Part shown: piece by piece, positions 24,062 through 34,080 of the stretch
How the letters are laid out: every line of letters starts with the position of its first letter
How positions within the stretch are numbered: position 1 is the first letter of the stretch
NCBI GenBank assembly: GCA_019009955.1
Contig: CM032232.1
Location: forward strand, 70,543,501 to 70,607,500
Length of the DNA stretch: 64,000 nucleotides
Direction: 5' to 3'
Source of the DNA: Riptortus pedestris
Lineage: Eukaryota; Arthropoda; Insecta; Hemiptera; Alydidae
Notes under the pieces: model-generated
Database searches by the model: none
Seen by the model: only the letters and a program-made list of their open reading frames with translations
What the model was told of the DNA's origin: nothing
Program-made: the position numbers and the translations under genes

Positions 24062-25330
24062 GTAACCTCTGTCTGTACATTGATTTTTTTCGCGAAATTT
24101 CACGATAACTTTTCGTTTCACATGTCATAGACACCATAACTGCATTTTGTTTCTTTCATGTATGTTTGTTTGTTTGTTTGTTTGTTACCTTTTCACGCAT
24201 AAACGGCTGAACCGAATTTTATGAAACTTGGTATGTATATTACTACTAGCCCAACTTAGACTTTAGGCTATACTAATATTCTCTGAGACGAATAGGAGTG
24301 GGGGTTATAAGGGAGGCCTGAAATTAATAATAGCGATATTTCGTTTCCTATTGGTTTTTCGGCAAATATTCACATAACAAAAGTTATTTATTTTAATATT
24401 TAGAGTAACCTTTGTTATATACACTTTCGTCGTATACCTAAGTATAAATGAGTTATAGGCTAAAAATTAGAACGGGAGTGAGCAATTTTATTTGGCACAA
24501 AAGAATCAACCGAACTAAATAAAACTCGGTATGTGAATTAGCACTAACGTCTTCCTTATAATAAGCAATACTAACATTTCCAGGGACGGGCAGGAGTGGG
24601 GGTTATAAGGGAGGCCTGAAATTAAAAATAGTGATATTTCGTTTCCTATTGGGGTTTCGGCAAATATGCACATAACAAAAGTTGTTTATTTTGTTATTTA
24701 GAGTAACTTTTGTATATACAATATCGTCGTATACCGAATTATAAAGACGTTATACGCTAAAAATTATAGCGGGAGTCAACAATTTTATTTGTCACAAAAG
24801 ACACAACCGAACTAAATAAAACACTCGGTATGTGTATTAGCACTAACGCCATCCATATAATAAGCCACACTAACATTTCTAGGGACGGGCAAGAGTGGGG
24901 GTTATAAGGGAGGCCTGGAATTAATAATAGTGATATTTCGTTTCCTATTGGGGTTTCGGCAAATATGCACCTAGCAAAAGTTGTTTATTTTGTTATTTAG
25001 AGAAAGTTGCTCAACAATTCTTTTCAATATGAACTACCAGGTACCTCACCTGGAAAAATTAATTCAAATGTATGTTAATATTTTGTCCTTAATAATTCAA
25101 ATCTATGCATAATGCACAGGAAACGGGAAATATGACAATATGGAGAACAGTGAAGTCTTACATCAAAAAATAATTTAATTATTAACAAATACACAGAAAC
25201 GACGGGTATTAACCCTAAACACAGGGACGGGTAAATTCCAAAATATTGTGTAAAGTAAAGCCTTGCCAAAAAAATACCATCAACATTCAGTCTCAAATGA
25301 ATTCCCGAGCGAAGACGGGTATCTGAGCTA

Positions 25331-25332
<2 letters not shown>
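24057..25332 (-). mobile_element. Family B (RTE-like non-autonomous), copy 2, inverted
   Basis: Reverse complement of the family. From the left are the terminal block, GTTT repeats (24163-24185), 'aaacggctgaaccgaatttt', and three units marked by 'gggggttataagggaggcct' near 24300, 24598 and 24898. The unique head follows, ending 'cgggtatctgagctagt' at 25332. It has three 298-bp units where copy 1 has four. The head carries a 73-codon minus-strand frame at 25075-25296 that is also open in two other copies. Confidence 0.85.
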
Positions 25333-25377
<45 letters not shown>

Positions 25378-26458
25378 ATATCATTACCAAACTCGATATT
25401 TAAACGTTTTATATAAAACTAAAGATCAGGTTCGTAAATAGATGAAATCGGACATAGGGTGGGTGGTTTTCAAAATGAAAAATATATCCGTTTTTATACG
25501 TCGAATTGGAAAAATATATGTAACAATCATATTACAAAATCAATCTTTTTATAAACACTTTTCCTCTATCTTGAATATTAACCGAGATTTTAGCACTTTT
25601 TAATTTTCAGCCTTCAGAAAACCACTATTTTTAGAAATTAATCTTTAACTAGAACAATCAACAATAATCGAGCATATTATCAAACGCCTTATTCCAAGCT
25701 AAAATACCTAAAAGTGTTTTCAACACATCTTTACTAGATGAGAAACGTTCAAATACGCTGTGTGATCCAATAAAGATATTTTTATTTTTGACTGTAACAT
25801 TTGTATTATATGTATTCATCTATGCCATACTCGATATTTATATCGTTTCTATGTACAATATGGATCATGTTGTTTCTCAGTTATTACAAGATTGATCTAA
25901 AAATGTTATAAAATCAATCTTATTAAATTATTGAAACTCACAATTGTTATGTTATTTATTTTTCCCCAACTCAAATATTATGCGAGTTGTTAGTATTTTC
26001 TTATTTTCCAGCCTTCAGTAATCCCTCACTTCTACTCATCGGAGTTTAACTTAGAAATTGGCCATGTTTGTTGGGATGAGGTCACTAGTGTGCTATATCA
26101 GGACGTGGTAATCTGCTTAGTTTACGCAGCTCCTGCGTGACGGACTTTTTCAGTAATTAAGAAAATTGAGTCCGTAACAAGACGAATTCTATGATAAATA
26201 GTCTCATGCCGAGCATGAACTAGTTCGTTTTTGGAGCTGGTTTTCCACATAAATCAAGCGGGGATGTAGTGCTGCCAAGAATGTAAAAAAAAAATAAATA
26301 AATAAAACCTTTATCATTATTATATCAAAAACACTATTACGCAGAGTGTGCATAAAATATGTAGGTCTTCCATGAGCAGGACTGACACAGGATTACGAAT
26401 TGGCATAAACAAAATTTACCACCAACATTGACTAAAACTCCAAAAAACGAGGAGATAT

Positions 26459-26612
26459 TTCGAATTTTCGAAAATCCTCCCCTCTAAACCCCCCCCTCCC
26501 AATGGTCCGATTTCTGCCGTTAACGAACTTAATCTTTCTTTTTACATAAAACGACTAAATATCGAGTTTGGTAACGATAAAACATAAATTGCGACCGCTA
26601 GAGCGGTAACAG

Positions 26613-26682
<70 letters not shown>

Positions 26683-26809
26683 TTTTGAACGGACCTCATT
26701 TTCGTCATCTCCTGGGTAGGATCGATGGACATTTGAAGAAAGCTTTCGAAAATCGCGTCATGAGTACAACCTCAATAGCTGATTTCCCTTGAGGGAAATC
26801 TGTGCTAAA
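26459..26809 (+). mobile_element. Family A (HINE-like), 5'-truncated
   Basis: It starts inside the family at 'ggagatatttcgaattttcg' and includes the C-tract, CCGCTAGAGCGG, a long TA tract (26617-26679), 'gtaggatcgatggacatttg', and the 3' hairpin (GATTTCCCTTGAGGGAAATC) followed by TGTGCTAAAA. The hairpin loop change T to G is central. Confidence 0.9.
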
Positions 26810-26906
26810 ATGCCTGAAACTTATGTAGGATATAAGATGTTCACTGATGCAGTAACTTAAAGTAAAGATTGCATGAATTGGACTTTTGGAACGATTGAAC
26901 AAACTG

Positions 26907-26937
<31 letters not shown>

Positions 26938-27122
26938 CTATATATAATCTTGAGTGATATGAGTAAATTGCAATTATTCAGTGGTTTGTAGTTTCAAAAT
27001 ATAAAAGTTTTTGCATAATACGTGTAAATTATATTTTTATTATGGTATGTACAAATATTTTGTGGTTAAATACAGTAATTTAGTAATAACTGAAAATGTG
27101 TTAAGTGTACAATAAACAATTA

Positions 27123-27352
27123 AGGGGCTCAGGTTGGCCATGCGAGTTAAAGCGTTGAGCTTTATCTCACATGGTAAACCTAGAGTGGCGAGTTCGATTC
27201 TCGCCTGGGCAAAGGAAATTATTTATTGACGAAATTCATTAAATAACGTCCTAAAATTCCACCCTGGCTAGAAAAGGGTGGTAACCCGTAGATAACCCGT
27301 CCCTATTAGCCTAAGTTGCAAAAAGTGGACGTTAATAAATAATAATAATAAT
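27123..27352 (+). mobile_element. Family C tRNA-derived SINE, best preserved
   Basis: It starts 'ggggctcaggttggcc' and has a box-B match GAGTTCGATTCTCGC. The tRNA-like part ends 'ctgggca'; the body has 'ccctggctagaaaagggtgg' and 'taacccgtccctattagcct', and the tail is 'gttaataaataataata'. It splits a sequence that is continuous in the paralogous unit ('caattaa' then 'gatcgatttgactctg'), which confirms the insertion boundaries. Confidence 0.92.
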
Positions 27353-28411
27353 ATAAACAATTATGATCGATTTGACTCTGAACTTTCTGTATATTGATTC
27401 TGATGACAGCGGCTGACATGAATCAGCTGACTGGAGAAGGCCATCTTGATTATTGTTATTAGCTTCAGCTCCTACTGTCAAATATATTTTATCTTTTTAC
27501 TGCTTCTCATGAGGCACCGCGGTTGGTGGGAAGAACCCTAACTAAGTCGTTTAATGAGAAATTATTGCGTTTTATCGTTGAAATGTATATGACAGCAAAA
27601 GTAGTACATTACATTATGAATAAGATTAAATACTAAGAAACAATATTTTTGGTGCAGAAAAGCAAAGTACAACGGTTGTCGGAAATAGAATTTACAAAAA
27701 AATAGATTGCAAAACTTTTGCTGTGTTATGAGTTTTTTTTAACCAGTGCATATAAATCAAGAATGAAATTTTGTCCGTAACAAGGCGAATTCAGTGATAA
27801 CCTTCTGCGGAACATGATCTAGTTCATTTTTCGAGCTGGTTTTCTCCACAAATCTATGGGGTATGTGTAGTGGTGGCCGTGATCAGCTGATTGCTAGCCA
27901 GGCAGTCTCGGTGCAAGCCGCCAGCCGATTGACCCCCAGTAACCGGTTCTCAGAACCAGATCTCCAGCCAGCTCCTACCAGACCCTCTTCACTCCTCACA
28001 GTTTCCCCCTAAGGAAAGTCGCCTCAACCAGCTACCGTTCCGCACCGGAATATGCCAAGGGGATAAATGCTCCCTTCATATTTTATCATAATTGCTTGAC
28101 AGTCCGTTATGTATTTTTTTCTTCTTTCCCTTCTTAGGAGGCCCTCATAAATTTCCTCGTCTTCCTAAGACTTGTTTTTTTTCTTTTTCTTCTTCAGAAT
28201 AAATTGCGATGAAATGAGTCAGTATTACAGTAGCTAGTAGAGATAAAAAGACAAATTCCATTAGGAAAGTAGATAGCTGTCAAATTTTAGGGCAAACATT
28301 TAATATGTAGTGAGAGAAAGACCTAAACACATGTTCACTGGAATACTTCTTTATGGATGGAAAATTCAAGAATGTAAAAACTAAATAAATGAAATAAAAC
28401 ATTTATGATTA

Positions 28412-28855
28412 TTTATTTATTTAGGTGTGTCGCAATTTAAGCGATTCACACATTTTCATGTTATAATACTAAAATAATATAGGTAAAGCCACCTTATAAA
28501 AACCAATAAAAGAAGTTAAAAAATATACAGAGGTAGGTAAAAGTACGGTTATTTATTTTTCCCCAGTGGATATTATTGCAGTCTAGTGTAAGATTATTTA
28601 ATGTTACATCTGGTTGTAAATGTGTGTATTTGAGGCGTTTTTTGACTTTTGTAATGTATGGGCTGACGTCATGTAGTAGTTCAGATAGGTTGGTGGGTAT
28701 GTTCTTGTCAGTTATTAGTCTGCAGTCTGTAAGTAAGTGTTTGATAGTTAGTTGTGTATTGCAGAGTGTACATAATGGTGGTTCAGTCCTAATCATGAGG
28801 TGTCCGTGTGTTATCCGTGAATGGCCGTTCCTCAAACGAGTTATTACGAGTTGAT
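28412..28855 (-). mobile_element. RNase H-type LINE, C-terminus and 3' end
   Basis: The minus-strand frame at 28494-28835 continues upstream to about 28850 and reads 'RLRNGHSRITHGHLMIRTEP' followed by CX2CX7HX4C ('CTLCNTQLTIKHLLTDC'). This is the end of ORF2, and the first residue in the frame is a TTG codon, so it is a truncated fragment rather than a gene start. The 3' end is AAAT-rich (seen as TTTATTTATTTA at 28412). The target in the duplicated unit is an A-rich site. Confidence 0.85.
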
Positions 28856-29231
28856 TAGTATATCAAAAAGTCTATCACTAAGAGGGTGCGTAAAATGTGT
28901 AGATCTTCCATGAGCAGGACTGCCACAGGTTTACGAAAGGCCTGAAACTTATGTTGGATATAAGATGTTTCATTATACAGTAACTTAAAGTAAAGATCGC
29001 ATGAATAGGAGTTGGTGGTGGGGGAGATTTATTTTTAATATATTACGAAAATGAATGAGTGTATATATATATATATATATTATTTTTAACGATATTAGTA
29101 AATACAATTTTTCAGGGGTTTGTAGTTTCAAAATATTATAATGTTGTTTTTGCATAATACGTATAAATTGTATGTTTATTAAGTTATGTACAAATATTTT
29201 GTGGTTAAATGCAAATAATTTTTTATAGGAC

Positions 29232-30030
29232 ACTTAACACATTTGTAGATATTACGTAATTACTGAATTTGGGTCTTTTCTACTTTACCCACACCAGTTA
29301 CTTATTTCTTAAACAGTGATTTACGTTATCGTTAAATTGATAAAAGTAATGAACATATGTTTGAAATAATGTATTTAACAAGTTTTAAGTTATTACTTTC
29401 AAGGCACTAACCTCCAATTACCATCGGGTTCATTATAATACCACTGTCACACTCTTCTCTAATCATATTCTCCCAGTCTGTTATGGTTCTTGAAGAAATT
29501 TTTAACTCTCTGGCAAAATTTAGTCGTAGCATAGCCATTTGCCCAGGCATAAATCAACAAAATACACTTTCTTAATGCAAGTTTACAATTGCTGAAACAT
29601 GTATCTTTGTAACAGCCAAATTCTTGTCTGCAACTTCTAAGACTACATCTAAATACTATACCTTTTTTATTATGAAATATAATCCTCATGAAGTGTCCTT
29701 TTCTACATTTTCTTGATTTATATGATAATCCATATCTCTGCAAAGCCCCGCATACTATTGATTCTGATTTCAGAACACGTCTAAGTTGTATGAGATTCAT
29801 TATTACAAAAAAACTTGCACGTTTTTAGAAACCAACCATGTAATAGGCAGGTAACCTCTTTCATGCATAAAATGTATATAGATAGCTTAGCAACAGTTTG
29901 AATGAATTACTTCGACCTAACAACTTCAATACTTTCATATGATCACTGTTACTTCAAAAAGTAACTGGTGCTGGTAAAGTAAAAAAGACCCAAATGCAGT
30001 AATTAAGTAATAACTACAAATGTGTTAAGT
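29232..30030 (-). mobile_element. ISXO2/Merlin-like DNA transposon with extended inverted repeats
   Basis: Inner terminal inverted repeats of about 36 bp start TTTGGGTCTTTT at 29263 and end AAAGACCCAAA at 29997, and both contain 'accagttactt' or its complement. The inverted similarity continues outward for about 30 bp on each side ('acttaacacatttgtag' at 29234; 'ctacaaatgtgttaagt' at 30014). In the paralogous unit 1 that outer stretch occurs once (27075-27105), so it is probably host sequence duplicated in inverse order, not part of the transposon. Confidence 0.65.
29459..29800 (-). pseudogene. ISXO2-like transposase, N-terminal fragment
   Basis: A 113-codon ATG-initiated frame contains 'CRKGHFMRI', 'VFRCSLRSCRQEFG', 'DTCFSNCKLALRKCILLIYA' and 'WANGYATTKF'. 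The cysteine-rich 'C..C...F..R..CS...C' stretch followed by 'F....L.L.K.ILLIY.WA' is the N-terminal zinc-binding and linker region of ISXO2/Merlin-type DDE transposases. The catalytic DDE part (usually 150-200 residues more) is missing: the frame stops after 'KNHNRLGEYD', where the rest of the element is noncoding. It sits between the terminal inverted repeats, transcribed leftward. Functional activity is very unlikely. Confidence 0.65.
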
Positions 30031-30035
30031 ACAAT

Positions 30036-30538
30036 TCTTATGGATACCCGGACATTGTGGGATTGACGGAAACATAAAAGCCGCCAATGACATGAGTGAG
30101 GGCACACTACTGACAGAAGAAGTCCCGATCGCCGACGCTATCAATCATGCAAATCACATCAGAAAGTCCCTTGGTATGTCAGAAGTACTGTCTAAAATAC
30201 TAGGGAACATTAGCCACTCAATTAAAAAACTGATTAAATTCTTAACAATTACGTTAAGTTCAACATATTGGCACACAAGCCAGTAAGATAAGTATTTATA
30301 CATAAAATAGATTTTAAAAATATACTACTGTGTTTTTGGTATTTGTGAAAGGATGGCGATAGAAAAGAAATAGGAGAGACCCATCATAGGCGAGGCTGAA
30401 GGAGGGACCACGAATGGAACGGATGTCTTTGATAAGAAAGACAAACGTAGGAAATGAAACGAATTTGGACCTTTGACCACCTAGGCACAAAGAACCCTCG
30501 CGAGAGTGCCTAATGACAATAAAAATAAATAAATAAAT
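30036..30538 (+). mobile_element. LINE fragment: end of RNase H domain and 3' UTR
   Basis: The frame reads 'WIPGHCGIDGNIKAANDMSE', the hallmark end of a LINE RNase H domain (W-hydrophobic-P-G-H-x-G-x-x-G-N-x-x-A). Noncoding sequence follows to 'gagtgcctaatgacaat' and an AAAT tail. It is flanked by a short direct repeat (about TGTTAAGT at 30022 and TTGTTAAGTG at 30539), a likely target-site duplication. It interrupts the duplicated unit between 'gttaagtac' and 'gatcgatttgac'. Confidence 0.8.
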
Positions 30539-30680
30539 TTGTTAAGTGTACTATGAACAATTAAGATCGATTTGACTCTGAACTTTCTGTATATTGATTC
30601 TGATGGCAGTAGCTGACATGGATCAGCTGACTGGAGAAGGCCATCTTGATTATTGTTAGCAGATTTCCCTTAAGGGAAGT

Positions 30681-31541
30681 CGCTTTGTCCGTCCAGATTA
30701 CTTTCGAACTTTACATCGTTTTGCAATTGTTATTTGTACCAATTACAAAAATTTAATCGGGGGGGATAATCAGCGGGTATTAAATTTTTTACCTTTTGTA
30801 CATGGTAAGCATGCCTGCGGTCAGCCCTTAATGTGCGCCAAATGGTTGTCTTTGGTATGCTTAGAACTGAAGCAGCTCTCCGGACGCTTGTGCTAGGGTT
30901 GGTATTGAAGTGCCTCAGTATACTCTCCCTCCGCCTCAGGTCGGCTTCCATCGGAGCCTGCATACGGTTTCCCTGACGATTACATGAGAAGGACCCAGTC
31001 TCTCGAAGCCTTCTGAAAGTGCTGGTAAAAACACCTCTGTGTGGGGTTTCTCGGTCAGGAAACCGTCTGCGATATTCCCGAACTGCCTGACGTGCATTGC
31101 CATCGCAGAATCCGTAGACGTAGACTATGTCCGCGTATTCAGCGTTCGTAAATCTAGCCATATTTGTTGACTTCACTGAACAGTACTAGGAACACCACTA
31201 ATGTGAGAATGCGAGGCTGGATTCCCCCCAAAAAGGATTAAAGTGATAGTAAACATTTTAATCCTTTCTTTTTAAGTTTAAACACTCAACCTAGACGTTT
31301 TATTGATAAGGAAAGCGTGAGAATATAAAAAATTAAGCTTACTCAAAAAGCCAATAGTTTTTTGTAATTTAAATACACTATTAAAAAAAATACACTTTTT
31401 GCACAACTATTTTCAGTTTTTTTGTGATTTTCTCAAAAACGAAGCGAAAACGAGGCATATGCCAGAGGACTTTTTTTTCTTAGTTTTTTGATCCTCTATC
31501 GATCCCTGAAGTTTGGCCGTTTGGTTTGGGGACACCCTGTA
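30681..31541 (-). mobile_element. Mariner/Tc1-like element, one end missing
   Basis: The right end reads 'ttggggacaccctgta', i.e. TACAGGGTGTCCC on the element strand, the common terminal motif of mariner-like elements. It is followed by TA, the expected target. The opposite terminus is absent. It encodes a transposase start at 31161-30730. Inserted in the TA microsatellite of a family A copy. Confidence 0.75.
30730..31161 (-). pseudogene. DUF4817 / mariner-type transposase, N-terminal part
   Basis: From the ATG at 31161 the frame gives about 143 residues: 'MARFTNAEYADIVYVYGFCD', then 'ARQAVREYRRRFPDRETPHR' (a DUF4817-type helix-turn-helix region, residues about 1-60), a Gly/Arg-rich linker, then a second HTH ('ILRHFNTNPSTSVRRAASVL', 'IPKTTIWRTLRAD'). 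'RLNFCNWYK' follows and a stop. This is the paired DNA-binding half of insect mariner-type transposases with a DUF4817 start. The DDE catalytic half that normally follows 'FCNWY' is absent. A GTG codon extends the frame 5 residues upstream, but the ATG matches the family start. It lies in a mariner-like end within family A. It is inactive as it stands. Confidence 0.85.
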
Positions 31542-32357
31542 TATATATTTGTCTGTTAACGCTCTAGTGGTAGCAATTTTTGTTTGATCGTTACCAAACT
31601 CGGAATTTAATCGTTTTATGTAAAAAGAAAGATCAAGTTTGTTAATGGCTGAAATCGGACCAGTCTGAGGGGGGGTTTAGAGGGGGGGATTTTCGGAAAA
31701 TTTGAATTATCTCCGTTACTATAAGTCGGATAGAAAAATTGTATAGAATTAATCTTATTGCAAATTAAATTTACTATAAATATTGTTCTATACATTTATT
31801 CTGTATCTTGAATATTAACCGAGATATTTGCATTTGTATTCTGCATTGGTCGGCAGGAATGAGCTGTTTGGTACTTTCCGAAGAGAGCTCTGGCGGCCGT
31901 TTTCGTAACTATTCGTCCCTCGTGTATAAGTTTAGTGATCCCTTACTACTTACTACACTTGTTATTGGGCAGATTTCTCTATTGTAAAACTTCACGTAGG
32001 AAATCTGCTTAGTTTACGCAGCCCCTGCGTGACGGACTTTTTTATTAGCGTAGCAACTGTCCTGGTAGGAGGTGATTCGGCGCCTGCCGTCAAATATATT
32101 TTATCTTGTTACTACTCCTCATGAAGAACATTAACTGAGCCTTTTAATGAGAAATTATTGCGTTTAATACTAAAACTTAATATAATATCCAAGAGTAGGT
32201 CATTACATAATCAATAATATTAAAAACTAAGAAAAAATATATTTAGTGCAGAAATGCAAAGGACAACGGTTGTCGGAAATACGTATAATTGAGAACAAAA
32301 TTGGTTGAATAATTTTTTGTGTTTTGAGGTTTTTTTAACCAGTGGATACGAATCAAG

Positions 32358-32594
32358 AACGTACTCGATCTTTAATCTTGTGTAAGACGTTTAATTATTG
32401 AGTTAGGTAATGATCAAACAAACGTTACGACGGGGAGAGCCTTAAAAGTCAACAATTTAAATGATCAAATATAAATATATATTGAATATTATTTTTATCG
32501 TCTTCCAGGCAGGTGGTCGATGGAAGTGTAAAGAAGTTATTCGCTTCATGAATACATATTCAATAGCTGATTTTCTCTATGGTAAAATCAGCTG
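32358..32594 (+). mobile_element. Family A (HINE-like), diverged 3' part
   Basis: Recognisable from 'aacgtactcgatcttt', 'gagttaggtaatgatcaaac', a degraded microsatellite, 'ggtcgatggaagtgtaaaga' and the terminal hairpin AGCTGATTTT...AAAATCAGCT. Both hairpin arms differ from the family but still pair with each other. The 5' half is missing. Confidence 0.75.
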
Positions 32595-34080
32595 GTAATG
32601 GTTTCCAAATAACACTAAAACATTTTGGTTTATATATATAGAGTTTCAAACTGCAGGTGTAAAATAAGAAATTCTGCAACTGTTATTTCTCAATGAACAT
32701 ATCTGGAATAAAAAGGTATTGCCCCATTTTATAACATGATTGTTGACTTTGAGAACAGTAATGTGTTAGCTTCTCCCTTTTGAATATGTCAAGAGATGAA
32801 TGCTCCTTTCATATTTTAATATAATTGCTTGACAGCCCCTAATGTGTTTTTTATTCCCCTTCTAAGAAGCCTCATTAATTATCTCTCCTTCTTTAGATTT
32901 TTCTTTCTAAGTCATTAAATGATTAAGTTCTGCTTTAAGCTCTACTCTTCTTTACTTTTGGGATCTTCAATCCTTACAGGACCCTAGCCTATGCAGGCAT
33001 TCTCCTCGAACCCTCAGCCTCCGCAAGTCCTTGCTCTTATTTTCCAACCATTTTTGATTTGGTTTGTTCCTTCTTTCTTTCTTTTCTTGTGTACCTTGAT
33101 GTCTTTCTCGTTTTTCCTAACTATAGAAATATGGACATCTTTGTAGATCAGAGTATGCTAATCTTGAAGGATATGGTCTTGTTAAGGATTCAGAAAGGTG
33201 GAAAAGCTCATACGAAAACAGAATTTGCATTAAATCAGGAATTATATGAAACCCAACGTCATTCCACCACCTCTCGGGAATAGGATTCGGGGTAGTTATG
33301 TGTTTTAAGGAATTGTCCTTAATTCGGGGTAGTTATGTGTTTTGAAGCAATGTCCTTAATTGGTAAATGGGTAGGATCGATGGACATTTGAAAAACATTT
33401 TCGAAAATCGCGTCATCCGAACATTTCAGGAGTAGTTTAATTTTAAGATATTAGATAACCAAGGTCAGAAGGTGTTGGACTACAATGTGAGCCTTCATGC
33501 ACTATGTACTGGCTCACAATGATCCTCTTTTAGAAAATCTATATCCTTGGATGTATCTGTTGTTGACAACGACAGCATTCATATATTGTTTAGTGTATGA
33601 TATTTGAGAGTCCAGTTCATTTTCTTTGGCGTTCCATGAGCCTTTGTTTCGCGAATTTCATTTGAATTAATGCTATTCTCATATTCATGAATACTTCCTC
33701 ATGAGACTCTTTCAGCGACTATTATACTCGAGGCAATGCCATCCCGTCCATAGTGGAAACGTCTCTGAAAGACAATCGGCAGTATTATGGCTCTCTTTGG
33801 CGTAGGAGTGGTCGAGTGCGGTAACACAGAGGACAATGTTGAAAGTCCCTGAGTGTTTGAAAGGAGCGAAACACTCAGTCGCGGACATCAAACGCTAATG
33901 GATTCGCTTGTTAATGTCCTTTGCCGTCTCCAGCCATACAAGTCCTAACAATATGAAATAGCCTTGGTGCTTTGTTTAAAGCCAGCAACTCGCAATACGA
34001 AAGGCCTCTGCCAGTGGCTGAAAACTCACTCCACTCAACCGTATTGAATAAATGTAATAAATTGTTATTTACCATAATTC
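32595..34080. other. Unannotated sequence, includes two small repeats
   Basis: 32790-32900 matches 28050-28200 (part of the tandem duplication). 33285-33358 is a 37-bp sequence present twice in direct tandem. 33361-33415 is a 55-bp piece of family A ('gtaggatcgatggacatttg', 'ttttcgaaaatcgcgtcat'). The rest is not recognised; the 74-aa frame at 33059-33283 has no motif. Confidence 0.5.
33285..33358. repeat. Two-copy 37-bp tandem duplication
   Basis: 'attcggggtagttatgtgtt' begins at 33285 and again at 33322; the second copy differs at a few positions. Confidence 0.85.

Larger units (their letters stand above)
22238..26146 (-). mobile_element. Family A (HINE-like), split by two family B elements
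   Basis: The left part (22238-22330) holds the 3' side: 'tagcagatttt' joined to 'cttcaaatgtccatcgatc' (the hairpin is deleted), then a TA tract. The right part (25333-26146) resumes after another TA tract with 'attaccaaactcgatattta' and continues in family order to 'aatctgcttagtttacgcag', the 5' hairpin and GACGGAC, followed by a T-run. Everything between (22331-25332) is a pair of inverted family B elements. The B insertion therefore landed in the microsatellite of this A copy. Confidence 0.85.
26160..27772 (+). repeat. Diverged tandem duplication, unit 1
   Basis: This unit is co-linear with 27773 onwards. Shared anchors are 'gtccgtaacaag' (26169/27776), 'aagaatgtaaaaa' (26279/28369), 'ttccatgagcaggactg' (26369/28907), 'cctgaaacttatgt' (26814/28944), 'tttgtagtttcaaaatat' (26985/29118), 'gatcgatttgactctgaact' (27364/30567), 'gtcaaatatattttatct' (27478/32089) and 'ttttttaaccagtg' (27734/32332). 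Unit 1 carries one A copy and one SINE at positions where unit 2 lacks them, so those insertions came after the duplication. Confidence 0.8.
30656..32037 (-). mobile_element. Family A (HINE-like), split by a mariner-like element
   Basis: Left remnant: 'ttagcagatttcccttaagg', the 3' hairpin, at 30656-30680. After the mariner-like insertion it resumes at 31542 with a TA tract, 'tttgtctgttaacgctctag', and continues in family order to the 5' hairpin and GACGGAC at 32037, followed by T-runs. The segment between hairpin and microsatellite was lost together with one end of the mariner. It lies inside duplicated unit 2. Confidence 0.88.
27773..32357 (+). repeat. Diverged tandem duplication, unit 2 with many insertions
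   Basis: Second unit, matching 26160-27772 in order but expanded by a LINE end (28412-28855), an ISXO2-like element (about 29232-30030), a LINE RNase H fragment (30036-30538) and an A copy carrying a mariner (30656-32037). The block at 28050-28200 ('gataaatgctcccttcatat...') recurs near 32790-32900, suggesting remains of a third unit. Confidence 0.75.

Noticed and set aside
23930..24137. Identical 66-aa proteins on both strands
   Set aside because: Mirror translation of the inverted family B ends; the shared sequence is noncoding tail.
27123..27210. Functional tRNA gene
   Set aside because: Box-B-like match and 'ctgggca' are present, but the same sequence with an extra body and AATA-type tail recurs at several sites, so it is a SINE head. 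No cloverleaf with acceptor stem was found.
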